47,930 nt of DNA from SSEF01 sp964604195. GTDB lineage: Bacteria; Patescibacteriota; Minisyncoccia; Moranbacterales; UBA1568. Each line of letters starts with the position of its first letter. The first letter of the stretch is position 1. Where the stretch lies: the NCBI GenBank assembly GCA_964604195.1, contig CAZRXW010000006.1, forward strand, positions 1-47,930, read 5' to 3'. Positions 41,688 through 47,930 of this stretch are shown piece after piece. Both the position numbers and the translations under genes were made by a program. The notes beneath the pieces were generated by a model. That model did not search any database. It was not told where the DNA came from and saw nothing but the letters and a program-made list of their open reading frames with translations.

Positions 41688-42761
41688 TCAAGACTTGAGC
41701 CGAGACCGAGCTAGTCGCCACGCAAACTGACGAAGTCTTGGGATACGCTCGGCGTCACGGCACCATTCCCGAAAAAGCTCCAAGAGTCTCTCTTTCCCTT
41801 CGGGAGATCGCCACAGGGCAGTCAGACGGAAACGCAGCCCTTCTACGCCCTCTGGGAGACCTTTCCGCCGCTTCAGCAATTGACTAAACTTTGCCATCAC
41901 GTGCGGATTGGCTCGTTGAATCGCTAGAAGAGCATCAAGCGTACAGGGAGTGGCTTGAGCATCCACCCACAGCCTTGGAATTTCATGCTTCACCCTCGCC
42001 AACCCCACTGTCTCTAGTAGCCTAATGTAGAGCCACCCGATATCAAACTCGTACGAATGGGCGGAGAGCCGAGCTGACGTTGGATAGGCATGGTGATTAT
42101 TGTGAAGCTCTTCTCCGCCAATGATTACTCCCCACGGAAAGATATTGGTGGAAGCATCCGGCTTTCTGGTCTCGAAGTTGCGATAACCCCAGTAATGACC
42201 AAGGCCATTAATGATGCCGGCTGCCGTCACTGGAATCCACAGCATCTGCACTGCCCAGACCGTGGCCCCAATGGCTCCAAAGAGGAGGAGATCCACCATG
42301 AGCATTAGCCCAACCCCCTGCCAGATAAAGCGGCTGTAGAGATTGTGCTCGATCCAGTCGTCCGGCGTGTTGTGGCCATACCTCCCGATTGTGTCCTGAT
42401 TCTTTGCCTCCTTTCGATAGAACTCACTCCCCTGCAGGAGCACCGTTCTGATGCCACGCGTCTGCGGACTGTGCGGATCATCAATAGTTTCGCATTTGGC
42501 ATGGTGCTTGCGATGAATAGCAACCCATTCCTTGGTCACCATTCCTGTCGTAAGCCAGAGCCAGAAGCGGAAGAAATGCGACGGTACCGGCCCCAGCTCA
42601 AGTGCGCGGTGCGCCTGTGAGCGGTGCAGGAAGATGGTCACCGCCGCAATGGTGATGTGAGTCATCACCAGAGTGAAGATGATGATTTGCCACCACGCTG
42701 CCCCCGAAAGGCCAGTTATGAGCCAGTCAACAAACCAGCCAGAAACAGTCACAGTCTCCAT
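41688..42761 (-). CDS. membrane fatty-acid desaturase (delta-9, acyl-CoA/lipid type)
   Basis: A 357-residue di-iron membrane desaturase with all three His boxes: HRSQAHR (HxxxxHR), HRKHH and HNNHH. Four or more hydrophobic segments surround them (WWQIIIFTLVMTHITIAAVTIFL and VGLMLMVDLLLFGAIGATV are examples). The C-terminal third is Arg-rich (RLRQFAWRLARSRLKS). Base composition is visibly richer in GC than its neighbours, and the Shine-Dalgarno GGGAG is better than most here, hinting at horizontal transfer. Enzyme of this type introduces cis double bonds into acyl chains; in a CPR-like host the substrate would have to be scavenged lipid. Confidence 0.93.
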   Translation of the reverse strand: METVTVSGWFVDWLITGLSGAAWWQIIIFTLVMTHITIAAVTIFLHRSQAHRALELGPVPSHFFRFWLWLTTGMVTKEWVAIHRKHHAKCETIDDPHSPQTRGIRTVLLQGSEFYRKEAKNQDTIGRYGHNTPDDWIEHNLYSRFIWQGVGLMLMVDLLLFGAIGATVWAVQMLWIPVTAAGIINGLGHYWGYRNFETRKPDASTNIFPWGVIIGGEELHNNHHAYPTSARLSAHSYEFDIGWLYIRLLETVGLARVKHEIPRLWVDAQATPCTLDALLAIQRANPHVMAKFSQLLKRRKGLPEGVEGLRFRLTALWRSPEGKERLLELFREWCRDAERIPRLRQFAWRLARSRLKS

Positions 42762-42927
42762 TTCGGACTCCCGGAAAAGGTTGGAAGATTTCAGTCAGTT
42801 GTTAAACTAACTTGTCTCCCATTGTACATTTTTTTGTATAAAAGAGAATAACGCCCACTGAGAGGGTCATCCCTTCTTCAATCTTTCCTCAGGAGGCAAC
42901 CTGACGTATTTCGCTTTTTTTATCCAG

Positions 42928-43290
42928 CTAAGCTAGCGGGTCGGTTTCAGCTTCCTTTTGAACAAAACCGAAATACAGCAATAGAGCAGCCAAAGCTACA
43001 TGGAGAAGATCGTCGGCCAAATTGGCCTCAAAAAATCCCAGCACCATATCGCCCGGCATAACAAATCCTATAACCCCCACTAATCCATAGACGAGTCCAA
43101 AAATTCGAGCATAAAGTCTCATCATATCCTTTCCGGCTCCGACCGCAGCGAGAGCCATCACTCCAGAAAAAATATGCACCACATTATGCATGGTATCTAC
43201 TGCAAAAATTCCAAGCACAGGGTCGCTGATAAATCCAAGTAACCCGAGAGCAACGAACACTATTCCTAAGAGAGTAAGAAATGTTTTCAT
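42928..43290 (-). CDS. DUF4383-like small membrane protein
   Basis: A 120-residue protein with four hydrophobic segments (MKTFLTLLGIVFVALGLLGF; HIFSGVMALAAVGAG; RIFGLVYGLVGVIGFVMPG; LLHVALAALLLYFGF). The DTMHNVVHIFSG segment matches the HNxVH pattern of DUF4383 proteins, which have no known function. The 165 bases between it and the desaturase (42762-42927) hold only a weak -10-like TACAAT for the latter. Confidence 0.7.
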   Translation of the reverse strand: MKTFLTLLGIVFVALGLLGFISDPVLGIFAVDTMHNVVHIFSGVMALAAVGAGKDMMRLYARIFGLVYGLVGVIGFVMPGDMVLGFFEANLADDLLHVALAALLLYFGFVQKEAETDPLA

Positions 43291-43431
43291 AAAATATTTT
43301 TAAATTAGAGAACAAAAAAAGCAGCTATCGACCGCGAGCCGCTCTATCAAAGAACCATCAATTTTACGTCTTCATTATAAAGTTTTTTCTTGCAAAAAAC
43401 AGTTTTTTGTCAAGAAGGTAGCCTCCCGAAC

Positions 43432-43465
43432 AAAAGAGGAGCTAACATACATTAGCTCCTCTTTT
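43432..43465 (-). terminator. SIMPL gene terminator
   Basis: GAGGAGCTAA (43436-43445) pairs with TTAGCTCCTC (43452-43461), with flanking AAAA and TTTT, 15 bases after the SIMPL stop codon. Bases 43291-43431 show nothing further. Confidence 0.85.
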
Positions 43466-43479
43466 TACGTAAATCAGCC

Positions 43480-44247
43480 TTACCGCTTCACTTCGTACGT
43501 AAGAGTTACCATAACCTTGGTCGGTTGGGTACCAGGCTGGATACTCGGAGCTGCCTTGGCAGAAAGCTCCATGGCGGCCCCACCACCCATAGCATCATAG
43601 TAAGGCATTGGGGCAATATCAGACGACTCATAAAGAGTAATAAGCTCACCGAGACGAAACCCAGCAGCTTTAGCAATAGCCTTAGCCTTATCCTTGGCTT
43701 TGGCAATAGCTTCTTCACGAGCCTCATTCTTAGCCTCAGTGTCATCATCAAGGACGAAACGTACATCGGAGACGGTATTAGCCCCCTTTTCAACTACCCC
43801 AGAAAAGAGATTACTCAACATCTCTGTATCTCGCACCTTTATCTCAAGTGATTGGGTGAGTGTGTATCCCTCAATAGTCGCTGGTGGACAATATCCGGCT
43901 GGAGTACAAATCGTACTCCCATAGCGGGGGTTGAGGTTATATTGGAGAGTCTTGAGATCTCTCTCCTTTATGCCTTGCTCCTTCGCAAACTCCGTAATGG
44001 CGTTCATCTTTTCGCTATTTGTCTTCTGAATAGCAGCAATATTCTTATCGCCTTCACTCAAAACAGTCACTGAGAAGACGGCCACATCAGGCACTACATC
44101 AATCTCTGCTGATCCATCCACAGAAAAAGTCCGAGCTGGATACTGTCGATTAATCTCGCGCGAGTAGGTATACGCATACCCCACCGCTGCCAAGGCAATG
44201 GCTACAAGAGCCAAAGACTTGAGCATCTTTGCTTGAAGCTCATTCAT
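43480..44247 (-). CDS. SIMPL-domain (DUF541) membrane-anchored protein
   Basis: A 255-residue protein with an N-terminal membrane anchor (about 11-28) and a SIMPL domain: RTFSVDGSAEIDVVPDVAVFSV, then AIQKTNSEKMNAI, NLNPRYG and GYTLTQSLEIKVRD, ending with EARNEAREEAIAKAKDKAKA-type helix (seen as EAREEAIAKAKDKAKAI) and VMVTLTYEVKR. SIMPL proteins (for example BP26) are oligomeric and of unclear function. Two Cys in a CTPAGYCPPA loop could form a disulfide outside the cell. Confidence 0.9.
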   Translation of the reverse strand: MNELQAKMLKSLALVAIALAAVGYAYTYSREINRQYPARTFSVDGSAEIDVVPDVAVFSVTVLSEGDKNIAAIQKTNSEKMNAITEFAKEQGIKERDLKTLQYNLNPRYGSTICTPAGYCPPATIEGYTLTQSLEIKVRDTEMLSNLFSGVVEKGANTVSDVRFVLDDDTEAKNEAREEAIAKAKDKAKAIAKAAGFRLGELITLYESSDIAPMPYYDAMGGGAAMELSAKAAPSIQPGTQPTKVMVTLTYEVKR

Positions 44248-44329
44248 AAAAAAGATTAAAGATTTTACTCATCTAGTATACACCACTCCTAAAAACACCC
44301 GCTCCCCAGCTATTTTCATCAATCAATAC

Positions 44330-44983
44330 CTATCCCCTCGGCATTTTGAGAACATCAACCACTTTGCCATTGATAACGAAATTATCCTCCGCAGTAAGAA
44401 AGATGGGCTGGTGACGTCTATCATCTGATTCTGGAAGAAGGGCAATAGTTTTCCCATCAAATGAGCGATACGTTTTGACGGTAGCGAGCCCATCGATAGC
44501 CACCAGCACTCGATCACCATTTTTGTATTCCTTCACATCAGCATCAACCAAAACAAAATCTCCATTTTGGATAGTCTTGCCGTTTACTTTGGCACGATTC
44601 ATTGAAGTACCAGAAACCTGCACAGCAAAGACGTTCTTGTCTTTCACGAGTCGTTTGGATACACGCAGATATCCCTCTATGTACTGGTCCGCAAACATTA
44701 CAGCCGCCCCAGCACTCGCCGCCCCAAAGACAGGCACCTGAATAAAATTATCTTGACTTACCCCTTTGAGGAGTATCCCCCGATCCTCACTCGTCCGCTC
44801 GATATAGCCTTTCTCCTCAAGAGCATTGAGATAGAGAAAGAAACTCCGCAAACTCTTGAGCTTGAGTCCAAGTTTCCCACTCTCTTCTTTGATTTCACGT
44901 ACCGTGGGCATCTCGCCATGCTCCGTAAAAAATTGCTTGATAGCCTGAAGCACAATCTTCTGTTTTTGAGTGAGCAGTTCCAT
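44330..44983 (-). CDS. lexA: LexA-type SOS repressor
   Basis: A 217-residue LexA with the N-terminal winged helix-turn-helix (LTQKQKIVLQAIKQFF and MPTVREIKEESG), the Ala-Gly autocleavage site (A91-G92 in FGAASAGAAV), the catalytic Ser127 (VSGTSMN) and Lys170 (LATVKTY). Cleavage, Ser and Lys positions fit the family, so RecA-stimulated self-cleavage is expected. The DNA-recognition helix LGLKLKSLRSFFLYL is unlike model LexA, so its operator probably differs. Promoter with repeats lies just upstream. Confidence 0.93.
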   Translation of the reverse strand: MELLTQKQKIVLQAIKQFFTEHGEMPTVREIKEESGKLGLKLKSLRSFFLYLNALEEKGYIERTSEDRGILLKGVSQDNFIQVPVFGAASAGAAVMFADQYIEGYLRVSKRLVKDKNVFAVQVSGTSMNRAKVNGKTIQNGDFVLVDADVKEYKNGDRVLVAIDGLATVKTYRSFDGKTIALLPESDDRRHQPIFLTAEDNFVINGKVVDVLKMPRG

Positions 44984-45003
44984 AATTTTATTGTTTACTG
45001 ATA

Positions 45004-45044
45004 TTTCATAATGAATTATACTTTCATATAAAATTATCTGTCAA
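45004..45044 (-). promoter_or_regulatory. lexA promoter with direct repeats
   Basis: TTGACA (45039-45044) and TATAAT (45015-45020) with 18 bp spacing on the minus strand are the best consensus promoter of the window. The plus strand carries TTTCATA at 45004-45010 and 45022-45028, two direct copies 18 bp apart overlapping the -10 region and spacer; I suggest them as operator half-sites for LexA autoregulation. Confidence 0.7.
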
Positions 45045-45095
45045 ATGGTCACATAAAAACACGCTCGAAAACATGTACTTTCCCCAAAGATCTTC

Positions 45096-45974
45096 TCAAG
45101 CCTCCACGAAGAGAGTCCCTGGCCAATGAAGGCTCCGTTCTAAATATCCCCCAGGAAGAGTAACGAGATATTCCCCCGTAAAGGCCTGGGCCAAACCTGG
45201 ATAAGTATCTCTCTTGCCAAGAAAAATACCTGCCGTTAATGAATCAGCATCCCAGGCTGAAGGAGCCAAGGCTGCACAACCATCAATGAGATCAACTGCT
45301 TGTTTGGTCAAAGGATCAACTACATGATGCCAGCGACCAAAACGCCGCCGAAAACGATCTGATACCGCTAGCCCACTGTGATCAAGATCTACACTCCCGA
45401 GAGCTGTATCAGGCTGCCCAGGATACTCTATAGCTACCTGCCAAGGTTTGCCATCACGTTTGGTGGTACCGTACATGTCTCCTCCGCCTTCCACGAGAAA
45501 ATAACAATACCCTTTCTCTCTCAAAATCCTGGCTACCGCATCAATAGCGTATCCCTTACCCATCCCACCCAAATCAAAAACGAGTGGCCCATCAATGACA
45601 ATTGACTCCCCTTCAAGCCGCCACTTTGGCAAGATAAACTGCTCTGGGACCTCAGAAGAATTATTGGAAAGTTTTACTCCATAGCCAGCCCTTTCAAGAA
45701 GTCCAGCTACTGCCGGATCGTACCTCCCCTCCGTCAGCTCTCTTAATTTTTCAGCTCGTGCCAAGAGTATCCTGAGATCAGGAGAGATGGTGTATTTCCC
45801 AGCTGTGGCTTGTCGCCAAGCATTTACTTCGGATTCCAGACGAAAACGAGAAAAACGCCTTTCAAAATCTTGAAGAAAGGATAACACCTCCGCACGAGTA
45901 CCGTCACGGAGCGTTGCTTCGTCAATATCAATAGACCAGTGAGTTCCTAGACTCTCAAAAGAAAAAGATTGCAT
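45096..45974 (-). CDS. apbE: FAD:protein FMN transferase
   Basis: ApbE covalently attaches FMN to a threonine in a target protein. The 292-residue protein has the N-terminal substrate region (FLQDFERRFSRFRLESEVN), DLGGMGKGYAIDAV, VEGGGDMYGT, and the C-terminal metal site HHVVDP and AWDADSLTAGIFLG. There is no signal peptide or lipobox, so it would act in the cytoplasm unless secreted unconventionally. It follows the small FMN-carrier-like gene by 6 bases and shares its operon. Confidence 0.92.
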   Translation of the reverse strand: MQSFSFESLGTHWSIDIDEATLRDGTRAEVLSFLQDFERRFSRFRLESEVNAWRQATAGKYTISPDLRILLARAEKLRELTEGRYDPAVAGLLERAGYGVKLSNNSSEVPEQFILPKWRLEGESIVIDGPLVFDLGGMGKGYAIDAVARILREKGYCYFLVEGGGDMYGTTKRDGKPWQVAIEYPGQPDTALGSVDLDHSGLAVSDRFRRRFGRWHHVVDPLTKQAVDLIDGCAALAPSAWDADSLTAGIFLGKRDTYPGLAQAFTGEYLVTLPGGYLERSLHWPGTLFVEA

Positions 45975-45980
45975 GCATCG

Positions 45981-46427
45981 CTATCGTCCAGCTTTGAGTT
46001 CATCAATAACACTGTTGAAAGCATCCGTTGTAAGGGTTGATTTTCCAACCTTATCAACTTGATGTAACTCAGCCAGTTTTTTACCTTTAATCATCACGGT
46101 CAGATTATTTGCAAACTCTGTTTGTTTTTCTGATGATTCCTCCTTAGGCAGCTCTACCATCTTTACGCCTGTAATGGCTTCATCCGCATCAAGAAGAAGC
46201 GTAAACCGCACATGGTGTTCGACACTTGCCTCGGGAACATCATACGTTACTTCGGCGTTTACTTCATGAGGCTGCCTCGCTGGAGCTATAGGAGCAAGCG
46301 GTAGCGCGGGTGCCTCAGCCACTGGAAAGAAACCATGCCAGAGCCGCTCAGCGTAAAAGTAAAACACCGCTCCAGTCAAAACAATGATCGTCGCGATAGC
46401 GACAATAGCTCGAGGGATACCACGCAT
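45981..46427 (-). CDS. membrane-anchored FMN-binding-domain-like protein (flavin carrier candidate)
   Basis: A 148-residue protein: an N-terminal transmembrane anchor (about 6-28), a Pro/Ala linker, then a roughly 85-residue domain with FTLLLDADEAITGVKM and the ending DKVGKSTLTTDAFNSVIDEL. That ending aligns with the D-x-x-[ST]-G-A-[ST]-x-T flavinylation motif of FMN_bind domains as D125-x-x-G-K-S-T-x-T133. Gly and Lys replace the usual S/T-G. I infer it is an ApbE substrate because of the motif and the adjoining apbE. Paralogue of the gene at 46540-47010. Confidence 0.6.
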   Translation of the reverse strand: MRGIPRAIVAIATIIVLTGAVFYFYAERLWHGFFPVAEAPALPLAPIAPARQPHEVNAEVTYDVPEASVEHHVRFTLLLDADEAITGVKMVELPKEESSEKQTEFANNLTVMIKGKKLAELHQVDKVGKSTLTTDAFNSVIDELKAGR

Positions 46428-46453
46428 AGTATTTTTGTGTTTATTCTCTTTTT

Positions 46454-46483
46454 AGTATACCCCCGACACCAGCAATCAGCCAA
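46454..46483 (-). promoter_or_regulatory. promoter of the FMN-carrier/apbE operon
   Basis: TATACT (46454-46459) with TTGGCT (46478-46483) at 18 bp on the minus strand, just downstream of the terminator of the preceding gene. Confidence 0.6.
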
Positions 46484-46485
46484 AC

Positions 46486-46511
46486 AAAAAGAGTTGACCA
46501 AGAGCCAACTC
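46486..46511 (-). terminator. terminator of the second FMN-carrier gene
   Basis: On the minus strand GAGTTG, a 9-base loop, and CAACTC (46491-46511) followed by TTTTTG. It separates the upstream small gene from the FMN-carrier/apbE operon. Confidence 0.75.
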
Positions 46512-46539
46512 CTTTCGTTATCTCAAACACGCTTCTTTC

Positions 46540-47010
46540 TTAGAGCTGTGCCTTAAGTTCATCCAAAGAATCATTGAACGCTTTGGTGGTAAGCGAAGAT
46601 CCTCCAACCTTATCGATCGAGGAAAGTTCAGAAAGTTTCTTCCCTTTTACCACTGGAAGCAGTCCATCAGCGAAAGCTTCTTGTCGCTTTTTGGAAATAG
46701 GATGAGCTGTCAAAACATCCGTCTTCGCCCCGATAATTGTTCCCATGGCATCCACCGAGAGCGTAAAGCCAACTTCATCTGTCCCTGCTGGACTAGCATA
46801 GGAAGTCTTGATCGCTACGTCCTTAGCTGCTGGTACCACTGGTGCTGCAGTCGTTTTTTCTGTCATTGGTTTTGGTTCAGGATTTTTGCCTGTATCAGTT
46901 GGCGCCATATCCTTCTCCTTTTCCATTGGTAAAACAAATTTGACCACAGCAACCAACGCTGCTATTCCTAGCACTCCCAGTACGAGCGCCTTCTTCGGTA
47001 ATTGTGACAT
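46540..47010 (-). CDS. membrane-anchored FMN-binding-domain-like protein (second copy)
   Basis: A 156-residue relative of the neighbouring FMN-carrier candidate. Anchor at residues 8-27, a Thr/Pro/Lys-rich linker to about 62, then FTLSVDAMGTIIGAK and the ending DKVGGSSLTTKAFNDSLDEL. The motif D133-x-x-G-G-S-S-x-T141 aligns more closely with the canonical D-x-x-[ST]-G-A-[ST]-x-T than that of its paralogue. The two domains share GKKLxEL and DKVG.S.LTT.AFN. It is transcribed alone and faces outward by the positive-inside rule. Confidence 0.6.
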   Translation of the reverse strand: MSQLPKKALVLGVLGIAALVAVVKFVLPMEKEKDMAPTDTGKNPEPKPMTEKTTAAPVVPAAKDVAIKTSYASPAGTDEVGFTLSVDAMGTIIGAKTDVLTAHPISKKRQEAFADGLLPVVKGKKLSELSSIDKVGGSSLTTKAFNDSLDELKAQL

Positions 47011-47031
47011 AAGAAAAATTGAGATAAATTA

Positions 47032-47064
47032 CTTTACTATTTTGCTCTATTTTTTATAGTAAAG
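47032..47064. repeat. inverted repeat in the upstream region of the FMN-carrier gene
   Basis: CTTTACTAT (47032-47040) and ATAGTAAAG (47056-47064) are perfect 9-bp inverted copies with a 15-bp spacer, just upstream of the ATG at 47010. It is AT-rich and could be an operator or a leader hairpin. A weak TTGCTT/CAAAAT promoter pair overlaps it. Confidence 0.5.
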
Positions 47065-47094
47065 CAAACTCAGATAATTCTTCTAAAAGAAAGC

Positions 47095-47123
47095 GCCTCC
47101 AGATCCCTTCCGGATCCAGAGGC
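47095..47123 (-). terminator. hairpin after the 91-residue gene
   Basis: GCCTC-CA-GATCC (47095-47106) pairs with GGATC-CA-GAGGC (47112-47123) around a CTTCC loop, leaving CA/CA mismatches. On the minus strand it is followed by GCTTTCTTTTAG, a weak T tract. Confidence 0.5.
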
Positions 47124-47147
47124 TTCAAACATCCGTTACCAACCACA

Positions 47148-47423
47148 TCAGTGTTTCCCCAAGACGAGCCAGTTGGGCTGGGAAAAGCGCAAGTCGTAGG
47201 AACCATATACAGAGATGCCGGGGTAATGAGGGTTCTCAGCAACCACTCGCCCCAAGAACATGCGCATGGGAGCCTCATCAGGAGGAGTAGTTGACTCGAC
47301 ATTCACCCGTAGCACAAGCCGCTCGTCACCGATCTGAATTACGAAGGCCATTTCTGACATCCACTGAGACGATCCGCGGATAATGGTGTACCGCACCCTT
47401 GGCGTCCATTGATGAGAACTCAT
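47148..47423 (-). CDS. hypothetical protein, 91 residues
   Basis: I do not recognise this protein. It has no membrane segment, no cysteine, and a beta-rich pattern (FVIQIGDERLVLRVNVES, then RMFLGRVVAEN and ISVYGSYDLRF). Unlike most neighbours it has a near-perfect Shine-Dalgarno, GGAGGT, five bases before the ATG, and a hairpin beyond the stop. That gives good support for a real expressed gene. Confidence 0.7.
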   Translation of the reverse strand: MSSHQWTPRVRYTIIRGSSQWMSEMAFVIQIGDERLVLRVNVESTTPPDEAPMRMFLGRVVAENPHYPGISVYGSYDLRFSQPNWLVLGKH

Positions 47424-47594
47424 GAGTTACCTCCACATAGGCTAGTCAGAAACCGCAAAAGAACTTCGTGGTAGTCTAGCCCGATAAAAGGAAAAAATCA
47501 AACTAAGAACACTCCAGAATCCTTGCCAGCTATCCCTACCTATGGTATACCACTGTATTGTTCTTTCTTGAAAAACCCATAAGGAGACTGTGTC

Positions 47595-47726
47595 ATGAGC
47601 ATGCTGATCTTGCGCCTTCTCTACTACCTCACTGGTTTCCTCCTTATCATAGTCACCGTACTAGTGGTGGGATTCAATCTTCTACGAGAATCGAGAGAAA
47701 GCAGTCCCAGTAGGAAAACGCTGTAG
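47595..47726 (+). CDS. small membrane protein, 43 residues
   Basis: Begins MSMLILRLLYYLTGF and continues with one strong transmembrane segment (about residues 4-30), ending in a basic Ser/Arg-rich tail (RESRESSPSRKTL). AGGAG sits eight bases before the ATG. Support is the Shine-Dalgarno plus a coherent single-pass layout; no homology is recognised. The 171 bases before it (47424-47594) contain no clear promoter. Confidence 0.5.
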   Translation: MSMLILRLLYYLTGFLLIIVTVLVVGFNLLRESRESSPSRKTL

Positions 47727-47838
47727 CCGCTACTACCTCATCAAGTCAGGCTTGTGAAACATCACGAGAACTTCCACCCCCCCCAAGTAAAGCTGACCTT
47801 CTTCAATTATAGGCGTAGTGATTTTTTGATAGAGCGAT

Positions 47839-47866
47839 CACAGCAAGAGATGACTCTCTTGCTGTG
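47839..47866. repeat. perfect 12-bp hairpin
   Basis: CACAGCAAGAGA (47839-47850), loop TGAC, TCTCTTGCTGTG (47855-47866). There is no T tract on the plus strand, so it is not a standard terminator. The 110 bases between the small membrane gene and this hairpin show nothing recognisable. Confidence 0.6.
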
Positions 47867-47884
47867 TACCTAAGCAGTAACCAA

Positions 47885-47916
47885 CCACCAGACTGAGGTC
47901 TGGTGGCTTTCTTTTT
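47885..47916 (+). terminator. intrinsic terminator near the window end
   Basis: CCACCAGAC (47885-47893), loop TGAG, GTCTGGTGG (47898-47906) followed by CTTTCTTTTTG. It would end the plus-strand transcript carrying the 43-residue gene and the preceding hairpin. Confidence 0.8.
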
Positions 47917-47930
47917 GCCGGCCATGCCGG

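Noticed and set aside
43306..43431. Riboswitch or ncRNA between SIMPL and DUF4383 genes
   Set aside because: Apart from the terminator no conserved structure or motif could be recognised.
47839..47906. Start of a CRISPR array from the two tandem hairpins
   Set aside because: The two hairpins differ in sequence and there is no repeat-spacer periodicity.

Overview
The window (about 48 kb, moderate GC, densely packed short operons) looks like chromosomal DNA of a small-genome bacterium of the Candidate Phyla Radiation (Patescibacteria, Parcubacteria-like). This is an inference from: an SMC protein of only 769 residues with no visible hinge; a type IV pilus locus with PilM/N/O/B/T/C, PilD and pilins but no PilQ secretin or PilP (single-membrane envelope); a small SWIB-domain protein; a GatCAB amidotransferase; and many short membrane proteins of unknown function. 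No 16S rRNA or other taxonomic marker is present, so the placement is not proven.

Layout. 1-7.2 kb (minus strand): rplJ-rplL behind a textbook L10-leader attenuator; rpsP; then rpmF-nusB-rnc-smc-deaminase and rnhB. 7.3-10.8 kb (plus): dnaE. 10.85-12.2 kb: a nested mobile element, an IS200-like element sitting inside a DDE-transposase IS whose 16-bp terminal inverted repeats are still visible. 12.3-13.2 kb (plus): miaA. 13.2-18.9 kb (minus): a deoxynucleotide operon (thyA, folA, a dNMP-kinase-like gene, tmk, dut) running into gatB and a CutA-like membrane protein, with dcd just upstream. 19.0-21.0 kb (minus): secE-nusG-rplK-rplA. 21.2-26.5 kb (minus): a DHH phosphoesterase, a membrane protein, and ligA-gatC-gatA. 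26.6-36.9 kb (minus): the complete type IV pilus/pseudopilus locus. 37.1-40.3 kb (plus): clpC-comF. Then tRNA-Ser(GCT), a SWIB gene and a pirin pseudogene. 41.7-47.9 kb: an accessory stretch with a fatty-acid desaturase, DUF4383 and SIMPL proteins, LexA, an ApbE flavin transferase beside two small membrane-anchored proteins that look like FMN carriers, and two uncharacterised small genes.

How the parts fit. The deoxynucleotide genes supply DnaE and LigA. LexA points to an SOS-type response. Pilus plus ComF suggests DNA uptake. The ApbE/FMN-carrier group suggests a minimal membrane flavin-based electron-transfer module and is the best candidate for a little-described system. The desaturase is unexpected in an organism of this type. 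The pirin gene carries two one-base losses, each in a run of C. Several transcription units have clear sigma70-type promoters (TTGACA/TATAAT-like, 17-18 bp spacing), and some appear to make leaderless mRNAs. No stretch over about 300 bases is without an assigned feature; the longest gene-free interval (1187-1500) holds the rplJ promoter and leader.
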